Shown here: piece after piece, positions 52,001-59,213 of the stretch
Position numbering within the stretch: position 1 is the first letter of the stretch
Layout of the letters: each line of letters opens with the position of its first letter
Assembly: GCA_040505895.1 (NCBI GenBank)
Contig: JBEVXU010000006.1
Span: 82,798 to 146,797 of the forward strand
DNA: 64,000 nt
Origin: Vondammii sp040505895
GTDB lineage: Bacteria > Pseudomonadota > Gammaproteobacteria > Chromatiales > Chromatiaceae
Reading direction: 5' to 3'
Notes under the pieces: generated by a model
Database searches by the model: none
Seen by the model: the letters and a program-made list of their open reading frames with translations, nothing else
Told to the model about the DNA's origin: nothing
Translations under genes and position numbers: made by a program

Positions 52001-52258
52001 AAGCTGAAGATAGATCGGGAGTTCGTGAAGGATGTGATCGAAGACAAGGATGATGCCGAGATCGTTAAGGCGACAATAGCGCTGGGCAAGGTATTGGGAC
52101 TAGTGGTTGTGGCAGAGGGTGTAGAAACTCAGGCACAGGCTGATTTTCTTGCTGAACACCAGTGTGATGTCTCCCAAGGTTTCCTCTATAGCCGCCCTGT
52201 TTCAGTGCAGGTTTTGGAGGATAAATATTTTGGGGAGTTGAAGAGGTTCCCTAAGTAG
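49016..52258 (+). CDS. PAS-GGDEF-EAL c-di-GMP enzyme with membrane sensor
   Basis: The product has about 1080 residues. First helix about 15-37, then a helical periplasmic sensor of about 260 residues, a second helix near 305-325 (MFFLLVVSVVVFAIIYLI) and a HAMP-like linker. Two PAS domains follow (about 385-510 and 520-640). GGDEF: DVLTGLPNRSLF, LDLDHFKEVNDSLGH and RLGGDEFGL, with I-site RETD. EAL: EALVRWRHPERG, then ELEFTETVLI, IDDFGTGFSSLSYL, KIDREFVKD and EGVETQAQ. Both catalytic sets look intact, so it could make and break c-di-GMP. The ATG at 49016 is preferred to a TTG at 49004. It ends ELKRFPK. Confidence 0.9.
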   Translation: MGIVDFFAGLRIRTRLWLLVSAVILAFSAIIIMVGISSTATQRLVTDVTSTHINKVISNSERTRLLAAVSADIELLTHTFYTREEYINQEGERITAKLARIADDTLDKNVRMQVVLLSNRFEHYLKIYLEVVITLNELQQVDSAVNQELTALENLVSSWLVESAVTGKDSGFVDQLLALVTAYRESLLIIGKALAWQTSRDNSPNASVSPVIDELDALYLRLQTLSASSPEVSLHGRQLTTLVKRYREVVDSLQEQQLHLMRARQALAEIEKAIISLIAQADREIFHAVSLVEVEVNSLIANTRARIVMFFLLVVSVVVFAIIYLIRRHIDAPLMAITDAISTMHASQLGRPINLQRQDEWGTIEKALNRMGRELARSYSDLKVSESNFRRLVDNVPGVVYRAKLDSDWTVEFISDGFVELSGYAADAVIGNRDISYAQIIFVDDREAVEVEVNEALSRDEPYTLEYRIVRKDGEIRWVFERGRLAHLPDTSKEEILEGVILDVTRQKQLSGALAKSEYRYRLLLEHSTEGIFGLDLDGVTSFINPAAAQMLGYTADEMLGKNNHSFIHHSHEDGTPLTEEMCRMMMPARSGKDYHVQNEVLWRKDGSCFPAEYWSTPISEDDAVIGAVVTFHDISERKQTEEEIQHLAFHDVLTGLPNRSLFVEELKQALAQFHRYGELFALHLLDLDHFKEVNDSLGHPVGDKLLQEVSLRLMEATRETDILARLGGDEFGLIQKNLGDTTDASLLADKIIKALKGSFQIEGNTIQINTSIGIIVPEDRDITLDEMLSNVDVALYKAKEAGRGLFTFFGDAMSVQMYREMSLAQELMVAVQREEFFLEYQPQFEISSGKLVGLEALVRWRHPERGVLMPVDFIAVAEKRGFIKGMSDWVLGEACRQAKNWSDWEIQFGRIAVNLCAKQLSDASFQQNVEQILVRTGVSADCIELEFTETVLIDATESTRQAIQNLSRQGIKFAIDDFGTGFSSLSYLRLFHADKLKIDREFVKDVIEDKDDAEIVKATIALGKVLGLVVVAEGVETQAQADFLAEHQCDVSQGFLYSRPVSVQVLEDKYFGELKRFPK

Positions 52259-52438
52259 CTACCTTAACATTTCCCGATGACCTATTATGGTGCCGGATTA
52301 ATAGAAAAGCCTGGATTACTCTTGGCCGCAAATAAACCTGCATGAAGGCATATATCTAAAATGCTCGATTGATATGAAACAGCTTGTGATTGTTTATACT
52401 CGGTGCTTCTTAATGTTGAGAGATATGGCTATCCCTTG

Positions 52439-52864
52439 CTACCGCTCTCTCCAGAAACAGTAACAACTTCCGAGCAGTGCGGTGGCGACAGAGATCTCCA
52501 CGCCAGCCAATGAAACCAGAATGTAGTAATCCCCCTGTGCCAGTCGAGATAGATAGGCCCCCAGTGAGATCATCGTACCCAGAAAGATAAAAAACCGCGC
52601 CCGGTAGAAGTGCCAGATCTTAGGCTGTTCCAGTCCGTCGATTCGTTTGAGATTCTTGATACACAGTTTGCTGAACAGGTACTTTGCCTTGACCATACCA
52701 ATCACCATTCCAGCCACAATGGCTATCCGGGTTAGGGGTTGACCAGGAGTGGTTCTCTCCGCCTCTATAAAGAGGCCTCCGCTCTTTATGAAAAGTACGA
52801 CAAAGCCGATAACCCAGACCAGGGCGGCCAGTCGTTTGAGGATTTGCGGGGAGCTGTTTAGCAT
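52439..52864 (-). CDS. Hypothetical membrane protein, four helices
   Basis: The product has 141 residues. Membrane segments: about 10-27 (LAALVWVIGFVVLFIKSG), 45-60 (IAIVAGMVIGMVKAKYL), 90-108 and 115-133. It is not recognised. A related-looking length and Lys/Arg-rich loop (KNLKRIDGLEQPKIWHFYRAR) are its only features. The ATG start is at 52864. Confidence 0.6.
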   Translation of the reverse strand: MLNSSPQILKRLAALVWVIGFVVLFIKSGGLFIEAERTTPGQPLTRIAIVAGMVIGMVKAKYLFSKLCIKNLKRIDGLEQPKIWHFYRARFFIFLGTMISLGAYLSRLAQGDYYILVSLAGVEISVATALLGSCYCFWRER

Positions 52865-52973
52865 AATGAAATTATTTAATTTTGGTAAACCACTGCCTTT
52901 GTCGGTGAGATGTAAAAAGGCTTTTCCATTACAGCGTACATGCAGTTTTTTGCGGCTATGCGGGAAAGGTGGA

Positions 52974-53000
52974 TGTAGGAGCGGCTTCCGCCGCGATCAG
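52974..53000. repeat. Single REP arm (half element)
   Basis: TGTAGGAGCGGCTTCCGCCG followed by CGATCAG matches one arm of the REP family (compare 13005-13084). No partner arm is nearby. Confidence 0.6.
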
Positions 53001-53010
53001 CACTTTTTCT

Positions 53011-53113
53011 CCCGACTATACTTTTTCCTCTTCTGCCGCTTCAACCGGCGCCATGATGGCAGTGGCGTAAGGCATGTTGCCATAGCGCTGTATATTGATA
53101 AACCCCTTACCTT
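53011..53113 (-). pseudogene. KAS III (fabH-like) gene fragment
   Basis: Read on the minus strand this encodes INIQRYGNMPYATAIMAPVE then AAEEEK, aligning with INIQRYGNMSSATAIIALVE of the intact KAS III gene downstream. The nucleotides are collinear with 53831-53933 (about 50 of 60 identical in the best part). It holds the active-site Asn region only. The flanks do not align. It is probably what remains of a second, diverged KAS III gene. Confidence 0.8.
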
Positions 53114-53200
53114 ACTTTCCGCATGGCCCACTATCTGTCTGGTACGATAGTGATATGATCTAACAGGTTTTCTTCACGTAAGGTTAAAAATAACAAAACT

Positions 53201-53521
53201 ATGGACATACCCTACTTTTTTATCGCGGCATTTCTTATTTTGCTGCTCTATGTTCTCTATCTGAATATTATCGCAACCCTGGTGCTTCACCACTGCAAGA
53301 TCTTCAGTTATGGCAATAAGGTTCTTCAGTTTCTCTTTGTTTGGCTACTACCTGTTATTGGGGCTGTCTTTGCATTGCGCATGCTGGCTGATGTAGATGA
53401 CAAGGCCTTGCCGAAGAAATGGATTCCATGGCCTTTCCGGAAGGCGGTGTTCAGTGCTCCCAGGGGCGACTACAAATATAGACAGGGGAGAAATGTACCT
53501 TGGTTCTTTTCCCGTAGATAA
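53201..53521 (+). CDS. Hypothetical small membrane protein
   Basis: The product has 106 residues. Two membrane helices: about 5-28 (FFIAAFLILLLYVLYLNIIA) and 43-60 (VLQFLFVWLLPVIGAVFAL). A basic C-terminal tail (KKWIPWPFRKAVFSAPRGDY) ends VPWFFSRR. It is not recognised. It lies between the KAS III fragment and the intact KAS III gene, and the ribosome site is weak. Confidence 0.55.
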   Translation: MDIPYFFIAAFLILLLYVLYLNIIATLVLHHCKIFSYGNKVLQFLFVWLLPVIGAVFALRMLADVDDKALPKKWIPWPFRKAVFSAPRGDYKYRQGRNVPWFFSRR

Positions 53522-53583
53522 ACCTGATTTAGTCGTGGAGCGGCAACGGAGGGTGATTATTTGCGTTATCTCTGGGTCTGTTC

Positions 53584-53607
53584 TTCGCGAACAAGCTCAC
53601 TTCTACG
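53584..53607. repeat. Degenerate single REP arm
   Basis: TTCGCGAACAAGCTCACTTC then TACG resembles the right arm of the REP core (TCGCGAACAAGTTCGCTCC...). No partner arm is seen nearby. Confidence 0.45.
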
Positions 53608-53658
53608 CTAGGATATAGGGTTACCGTAGCACTGCTACTTTGAGATGATTATCTTGAG

Positions 53659-54729
53659 TTAGCTTGAAGCCCTCTCGGCGCATATCTTCTCCACCAGCTG
53701 CAAACCCGTGAGTTTACAAGGTGGCAGGCTCGCATCAGATGTGCCGATGGGGGTGGTGCGCTCGCCCCATTGGATTAGATGTGCGCACCAGGTAAGCCCT
53801 GCACCAAAGGCGGGCATCAATACTCTTGCTCCCGGTACTATTTTTCTCTCTTCCACCGCTTCAACCAACGCGATGATGGCTGTGGCCGAAGACATATTGC
53901 CGTAGCGCTGAATATTGATAAACACCTTATCTTTGTCTACCTTCAGGCGTTTTCCCAGGGCATCGATAATGCGCAGGTTAGCTTGATGCGGAACCACCAG
54001 ATCAATCTCACTATTTTTCAGCTGCTCTTTTTCAAGCACATCATCACAGGCCTTGCTCATCCCGATGACCGCTTTTTTAAATATCTCCTGACCTGAAAAG
54101 TCCCACTCAAATTCAGGAGAGAGTTCTCGGTTGGTACCGCTCAAACCCAGGCCGCGTACGGCTAAAATATCACGGTCGTCACCAAAGCACCCCAGAGACT
54201 CAGCCACCACACCCGTTTTCTCCTCTTGTGTTTCGAGAAAGAGTGCGCCGGCACCGTCGCCAAATAGAACGGCGACATTGCGGTTGCTCCAGTCCATCGC
54301 CCTTGAAATTACCTCGGCGCCAATCACCAGTGCATTTTTTGCAACACCGGTTTTGATCATCGCATTGGCGACGGTCAGGCAGTACATGCCACTGGTGCAT
54401 GCGGTATTGATATCCATACAGGCGGCATGAGTCGCTCCCAGCAGTTTTTGTACCCGTGATGAGGCGTTGGGTACGATTTCATCATAGGTGCAGCTGCCAA
54501 GAATAATCAGATCCACATCCTGTGCACTCTTCCCTGCGGCGGCAAGGGCGTGCTCGCAGGCGATATGTGCCAGATCACTCATCGGGACATGAGAGATTCG
54601 CCGCTCCTTCATGCCGGTACGGCTGACAATCCACTCATCACTCGTCTCCAGCAGGGTTTCGAGGTCGGAGTTGGTCAGTTTGGCCGGTGGGATGCATTTC
54701 CCCCAGCCGGTGATTGCGGCGTATGTCAT
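53659..54729 (-). CDS. 3-oxoacyl-ACP synthase III (KAS III, FabH-like)
   Basis: The product has 356 residues with start at 54729 (MTYAAITGWG). The catalytic triad is complete: Cys111 in MDINTACTSGMY, His248 in VVPHQANLRI and Asn278 in RYGNMSSATA, in spacing very like E. coli FabH (112/244/274). GDGAGALFLE and IQWGE complete the family pattern. KAS III condenses acetyl- or other acyl-CoA with malonyl-ACP. The C-terminal tail after IQWGE (about 35 residues) is longer than in E. coli FabH, and no fab genes are adjacent, so this is probably a specialised paralogue. A fragment of a similar gene lies 0.6 kb away. Confidence 0.86.
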   Translation of the reverse strand: MTYAAITGWGKCIPPAKLTNSDLETLLETSDEWIVSRTGMKERRISHVPMSDLAHIACEHALAAAGKSAQDVDLIILGSCTYDEIVPNASSRVQKLLGATHAACMDINTACTSGMYCLTVANAMIKTGVAKNALVIGAEVISRAMDWSNRNVAVLFGDGAGALFLETQEEKTGVVAESLGCFGDDRDILAVRGLGLSGTNRELSPEFEWDFSGQEIFKKAVIGMSKACDDVLEKEQLKNSEIDLVVPHQANLRIIDALGKRLKVDKDKVFINIQRYGNMSSATAIIALVEAVEERKIVPGARVLMPAFGAGLTWCAHLIQWGERTTPIGTSDASLPPCKLTGLQLVEKICAERASS

Positions 54730-54983
54730 AAGGATTGTCTCTGATTGCGGTGGTGGCTTTTCACCGGTTTGCTTCGTTCCTAACAGGAGATTGAATAGAT
54801 CCGGCTGGATATATGATAACCGATCCATTTTTAATTTTATTCTGATCTACAAAAGCTTCGTGGACCGGATGATAAGGAGGATGGTGATGGGATATATCTG
54901 TTGCCCCCTCAGGCATTAGATTGCTCGGCAAAAGTGGTTGTGGCAATTGATCATGACCCACCCGGAGGTTCCCAAAAGATAAA

Positions 54984-55130
54984 ATGGCTGTGCACTATAA
55001 TCCGGGAACCGGGTGTAGGAACGAACTTGTTCGCGAAGAACATGCCATGGAGCCTGATCGCGAATAAATTCGCTCCTACAGATGTGCATTTTCTATGAAG
55101 GTAGTGCTTCAGGACCATTGTGCATAGCCA
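54984..55130. repeat. Compound REP element, copy 2 (147 bp)
   Basis: The inner palindrome has 23-bp arms at 55014-55036 and 55058-55080. The outer inverted repeat is TGGCTGTGCACTATAATCCG at the left and CATTGTGCATAGCCA at the right. Same architecture and sequence as 21376-21509. Confidence 0.8.
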
Positions 55131-55132
55131 CT

Positions 55133-55168
55133 AAAGATAGAGGGGCCGGAAGTGGCCCCTCTATCTTT
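55133..55168. terminator. Terminator hairpin after PEBP-like gene
   Basis: A perfect 15-bp stem (AAAGATAGAGGGGCC / GGCCCCTCTATCTTT) with loop GGAAGT. Its own AAA/TTT ends can act as T-tracts in either direction. Confidence 0.75.
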
Positions 55169-55209
55169 CTCTACTGAGCGAATGCTCTGCTGGCTGTAAA
55201 AGCTGTAGC

Positions 55210-55737
55210 TTAATATTTACCGAGGACGACTAATGTCTGTGCCAATACCTCAGATGTCTCGCCATCCTGTTTGATCGCTTTGACCGTTAGGTGGTAGTCG
55301 TTACCTTTCCCGCCCGAGCAGGGGGGCATGTAGGCGCCCGCCTTATCCCATTTTGGTGCGCGGTGGGCTGCAACCAGGAAAAAGCCGGAGGGCAAGTCAA
55401 AAGAGTGGCCGGGAATAGAGGGAACTTGCGCACTGTCACCCCCACCATTCAGAGCATAGCCAATTTTTCCGTGGCCGCCGTCATCCATTTTTTTGTAGGT
55501 CTTGTCGCTATATTCCATAACCAGCAGGTTCGCGCCACTCGGGATGCCATTGACCGAGAGTGCAGGGGTTGATGGTTTACCACCAAACTTCTGACACTGC
55601 TGCCCGGTGGGTACATTTATTCCATCCCACGCTGTATCCGGAAATCCGGCGTTGAAAGAGTTATCGGCCTGAACTGAAAGCGATATTAATGTGCCTGCCA
55701 ATATGCCAAGCAATAATATTTTTGATTGTTTTTTCAT
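55210..55737 (-). CDS. Secreted PEBP-like (YbhB/YbcL-type) protein
   Basis: The product has 175 residues. A signal peptide (MKKQSKILLLGILAGTLISLS...) ends near VQA. The body fits phosphatidylethanolamine-binding proteins: TPALSVNGIPSGANLLVMEYSD, HGKIGYALNGGG with the ligand-site His, and YMPPCSGGKGNDYHLTVKAI. Relatives bind small anionic ligands or inhibit proteases; the function here is unknown. The start at 55737 has a strong AGGAGG 5 bases upstream, so the longer in-frame form is unlikely. Confidence 0.75.
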   Translation of the reverse strand: MKKQSKILLLGILAGTLISLSVQADNSFNAGFPDTAWDGINVPTGQQCQKFGGKPSTPALSVNGIPSGANLLVMEYSDKTYKKMDDGGHGKIGYALNGGGDSAQVPSIPGHSFDLPSGFFLVAAHRAPKWDKAGAYMPPCSGGKGNDYHLTVKAIKQDGETSEVLAQTLVVLGKY

Positions 55738-55841
55738 GACGTCCTCCTTTGAATGGTGCAATACCAGTTTCGTAACTTAACATCAGAGATTGCCTGGCCG
55801 GTATTGGTGTTTCCCATTATAACCGCCGTAATAATGGTTTG

Positions 55842-56726
55842 TTATTGACGGCTTCTTAACGAAAGAAGGATTCCCGTACCGATGGCGACGGCACCAACGA
55901 CATGGAACCAGTAGAGCTGCTCTCCAAGAAAAGCAATCGCCATGGCGGTGCCGAAAAGCGGCATTAGGTGAATAAACTGCCCCGCACTGCCCGCACCGAC
56001 AATCTTTACTCCCTGATTCCAGCAGAGAAAAGCACCGATGGAGGCGAACAGTGCGACATAACCAATAGCCATCAGGTTGCCGGTGTTGAGAGTGAATATC
56101 GGTTCGTTGAGCGGGTTAAACCAGTAGATCGGGCTCAGGACGAGAAAGCCGACAATTATAGTGACCAGTAGAAAGGTCGGCGCCGGCAGATCGGCAGGGC
56201 GTCGGCGCAGCCCGATGGAGTAGATCGCCCATATAAAACTGGCGGCCAGTACCCACAGGTCACCCTGGTTGATTTTGAGTGACAACAGATTCTCGAGACT
56301 TCCCTGAACAACCAGCAGCACCACTCCGATGGTGGAGACCAGGATACCAGCCAGTTTTCCTGAGGTAATGGGTGTGCCTATCATGATGCGTGACAGCAGG
56401 ATGATGAGGATAGGTATAAAACTGTTGATCAGCAGAGCGTTTGTGGCGGTGGTCTCCTGCAGCCCTAGATAGACAAAAGTGTTGAACCCGGAGACACCAA
56501 GGAGACCCAAAAAGATTAGCGGTAGCAGGTTGGCTCGAATGATAGGCCACTGGGTAATCAGGGATTTGACGGTAAACGGCAGAATCAGTGCCAGGGCAAG
56601 GGACCAGCGCCAGTAGGAGAAGGCGATGGGAGGGATATCAGTGGCGATGGCGCGCCCAATGACAAAGTTACCGGACCAGAAGAGGGCAGAGCAGGAGAGC
56701 ATCAGGTATGCCCACTTTTGTGACAT
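55842..56726 (-). CDS. EamA/DMT-family transporter
   Basis: The product has 294 residues with ten membrane helices in two EamA repeats. The first has CSALFWSGNFVIGRAIATDI, the second IWAIYSIGLRRRPADLP and ASIGAFLCWNQGVKIVGA. Members export amino acids or other metabolites across the inner membrane. The substrate is unknown. The next gene on the same strand (rdgB) lies 26 bp upstream of its start, so they may form one transcript. Confidence 0.85.
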   Translation of the reverse strand: MSQKWAYLMLSCSALFWSGNFVIGRAIATDIPPIAFSYWRWSLALALILPFTVKSLITQWPIIRANLLPLIFLGLLGVSGFNTFVYLGLQETTATNALLINSFIPILIILLSRIMIGTPITSGKLAGILVSTIGVVLLVVQGSLENLLSLKINQGDLWVLAASFIWAIYSIGLRRRPADLPAPTFLLVTIIVGFLVLSPIYWFNPLNEPIFTLNTGNLMAIGYVALFASIGAFLCWNQGVKIVGAGSAGQFIHLMPLFGTAMAIAFLGEQLYWFHVVGAVAIGTGILLSLRSRQ

Positions 56727-56752
56727 AGGATGCCCTCCCTATCCCTCGTTTA

Positions 56753-57358
56753 TCAGGTGAGAGCCGCCATCAGTTTCCGCAGTGCCTGACCCCGGTGACT
56801 CAGTTTGTTCTTCTGCTCTGCGCTCAATTCAGCCGAGGTGCACCCTTGATCCGGCACCAAAAACAGAGGGTCGTAACCAAAGCCGTTTTCGCCCTGTGGT
56901 TCCGTCAGGATACGCCCCTCCCAAGTGCCTTGGCAGATGATTGGAGTAGGATCTTCGGCGTGGCGCATATAGACCATAACACACTGGAAACGTGCGTTGC
57001 GCTCGGCCTCGGGAACGTCCTTCAAATCTTCCAGCAGCTTCACATTGTTGTCCTGGTCATTACAGCTGGGGCCGGCAAAACGGGCGGAGTAGATGCCGGG
57101 GGCACCCTTGAGTGCATCCACCTCGATGCCGGAGTCGTCGGCAATGGCGGGTAGTCCGCTGAGGGCGGCGGCATGACGGGCCTTGAGAATGGCATTCTCA
57201 ACGAAGGTGAGTCCGGTCTCATCGGCTTCGGGTATGTCGAACTCTTTCTGGGGTAACACTTTGATCGCCTGTTCAGCGAGTAGCTGGTTGATCTCCCGGA
57301 CTTTTCCGGCGTTGTTGCTGGCAAGTACAACCTGCTCGCCATGATGGTTTTGTGGCAT
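56753..57358 (-). CDS. rdgB: XTP/dITP pyrophosphatase RdgB (HAM1 family)
   Basis: The product has 201 residues. VVLASNNAGKVREINQLL is the nucleotide-binding start; ADETGLTFVENAILKARHAA, IADDSGIEVDALKGAPGIYSA and GFGYDPLFLVP complete the HAM1 pattern. It removes inosine, xanthosine and related non-canonical nucleoside triphosphates from the pool. The start at 57358 (MPQNHHGE) is chosen because the upstream in-frame extension lacks homology to the family. Confidence 0.93.
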   Translation of the reverse strand: MPQNHHGEQVVLASNNAGKVREINQLLAEQAIKVLPQKEFDIPEADETGLTFVENAILKARHAAALSGLPAIADDSGIEVDALKGAPGIYSARFAGPSCNDQDNNVKLLEDLKDVPEAERNARFQCVMVYMRHAEDPTPIICQGTWEGRILTEPQGENGFGYDPLFLVPDQGCTSAELSAEQKNKLSHRGQALRKLMAALT

Positions 57359-57439
57359 CTCTGATCCCTCAATTGGGGGTAAAAACTGATCGGATGATTC
57401 TACCTGTTTAGCTATCTCTATTGAACCTAAAATCCTCAG

Positions 57440-57598
57440 TTGGACAGGGTGGAGAGTGCATTTGCGGGGCGAACCGGCAGTAGTGACTATAGCGAGATTG
57501 CCTTTGCGGATGGGCATATCGGTATCTATGTTAGTGGCGAGGTGCAAAAGCAGATACCGCCGAAGATCGGTGAGTGGTTGGATGAGCGGAGCGACTGA
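57440..57598 (+). pseudogene. Short open frame, likely C-terminal gene fragment
   Basis: 52 codons from a TTG: LDRVESAFAGRTGSSDYSEI, then AFADGHIGIYVSGEVQKQIP and GEWLDERSD. The composition looks like real protein, but I do not recognise the family and there is no ribosome site. It lies between rdgB and the YdcH gene. Confidence 0.4.
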
Positions 57599-57629
57599 GA
57601 TGCCGTTCCGTTATTTAAAAATAGGATGT

Positions 57630-57872
57630 TTACGCCAGTGAGCGCAGTAGAGTAAATACCTGGTCTTTCAGCTCTGTTCGGCGGTATTTAAGCTCTTCCA
57701 TGTGCTCATCTGTGGTCGGTGAGCCCTGCTCCTCCAAATTACGGATCTCCCCATCGATCTTATCGTGTTTATCCATCAGACCGGCAAACTCCACATTGGT
57801 CTCATGAAGTTCGTTGATTTTTCCTTCAAGGTTGGGGAACTCATGAAGGATATCGTGCATCTCCCCAAGCAT
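57630..57872 (-). CDS. YdcH/DUF465 family protein
   Basis: The product has 80 residues, helical and highly charged: MLGEMHDILHEFPNLEGKIN, then LHETNVEFAGLMDKHDKIDG, and LKYRRTELKDQVFTLL. This matches the DUF465/YdcH pattern (H.L..E.P.....I..L......F..L...Y..ld..I). Function is unknown. GAGGAG lies just before the ATG. Confidence 0.82.
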   Translation of the reverse strand: MLGEMHDILHEFPNLEGKINELHETNVEFAGLMDKHDKIDGEIRNLEEQGSPTTDEHMEELKYRRTELKDQVFTLLRSLA

Positions 57873-58125
57873 GTCGTTTCTCCTCTTTAAATGTTACGAA
57901 GTCACACCCTAACCACTCAATGTGAAACTAATGTCAGTGAGCGGGTTGGTCAATCATGAATTTTATTATAGGTAACCTGGAGTGTGTGAAACCTTGACTC
58001 AACGCAACTGAATCTAAAATCCTCTCTACAGAGAGGCTGTTTTGTTCAAGATAGCTCCATGCCACTCAATCAGGCGGTGCTATTGTATATGGGGGAGATC
58101 CTATCCTTGCAGCGGAAATGTTCAG

Positions 58126-58821
58126 ATGTTGTCAGTCATCCTTCTTGGCTTTCTTATCGGCATGCAGCACGCGACAGAGGCCGATCATATGGCGGCTGTA
58201 GCCTCCCTGGCGACCCGTAGCTGCTCAGCCCGCGAGACGGCGCGGCAGGGACTGTTTTGGGGCGTAGGACACACCTTGACACTGTTTCTCTTTGGAGGGC
58301 TGGTGCTGATCATGGACAGTCTGGTGCCGCAGCAGCTCTCACATCTGCTCGAATTGGCGGTGGGTGTCATGCTGGTGCTGCTGGGGGGGGATGTACTGCG
58401 TCGACTGATCAGGGATCGCATCCATTTTCATAGTCACCACCACGGTGAGACTCTGCACTTTCACGCCCACTCGCACTCTCCGGGAAAGCCTCATAATGAA
58501 GAGGCTCATCATCACAACCATCCACAGCGGCTCCCTCTGCGTTCTCTACTGGTGGGTATGACCCATGGAATGGCCGGTTCCGCCGCATTGATCGTGCTGG
58601 CACTGGAGAGTGTCTCATCAACTGCCCAGGGGCTACTCTATATTGCGCTGTTCGGTGCTGGTTCGATTTTGGGCATGATACTGCTGGCAATGGTCATCAG
58701 CCTGCCGCTGAGATACTCTGCGGGAACTCTCACCTGGGCCCACAACGGGCTGCTCGCTATGGTGGGATTAGTCACGGTAGGTGTGGGCGGCCACATGATC
58801 TACCAGTTTGGGATGCTCTAA
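58126..58821 (+). CDS. NiCoT/UreH-like metal transporter
   Basis: The product has 231 residues with six membrane helices. GMQHATEADHMAAV contains the HX4DH-type nickel signature, and GLFWGVGHTLTLFLFGG the second conserved helix. A His-rich cytoplasmic loop of about 35 residues (HFHSHHHGETLHFHAHSHS, then EEAHHHNHPQ) and GMTHGMAGSAALIVL follow. It is probably a Ni2+ or Co2+ importer or sensor-like permease. The ATG at 58126 is chosen, as the upstream extension is Cys/Arg-rich and unlikely. No urease or hydrogenase genes are adjacent. Confidence 0.82.
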   Translation: MLSVILLGFLIGMQHATEADHMAAVASLATRSCSARETARQGLFWGVGHTLTLFLFGGLVLIMDSLVPQQLSHLLELAVGVMLVLLGGDVLRRLIRDRIHFHSHHHGETLHFHAHSHSPGKPHNEEAHHHNHPQRLPLRSLLVGMTHGMAGSAALIVLALESVSSTAQGLLYIALFGAGSILGMILLAMVISLPLRYSAGTLTWAHNGLLAMVGLVTVGVGGHMIYQFGML

Positions 58822-59213
58822 ATGGTGGTTCCTAAGGCCAATGCCAGGTCATCTGATTCGTAGCACCACACCCCATTGTGTTTAGAGAAAAAGCGTCTAC
58901 CCAAAAGGCGGCTTATGGCATCCTCGTCATCAACTAAGCTTCCACCCTCTTAACTCCCTGTTCTATCACCATCCCTCCTTCGTTAGCTTGGTCTGAAGTT
59001 TGAATCTAGGGGAAAAAATAAGGTAATTAGGCTGCCATTTAAACTAAGGCGTCAATAAAAAGCCAACTGCCGGCAGTGTGACAGAACGCACGCCGATGTT
59101 GTGACTGGCTGCGGTGAATGTTCCAGATAATCGGACTAATCTTTGCGTAACGTTTAGGCATACCCCGATTACAGGGGGGTCACCAAGTATGATATCCAAA
59201 GGAGAAGTCACTA
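58822..59213. other. Intergenic before RTX gene
   Basis: About 390 bp. Apart from AGGAGA (59200-59205), the ribosome site of the RTX gene, I see no gene, repeat or clear promoter. Confidence 0.4.
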
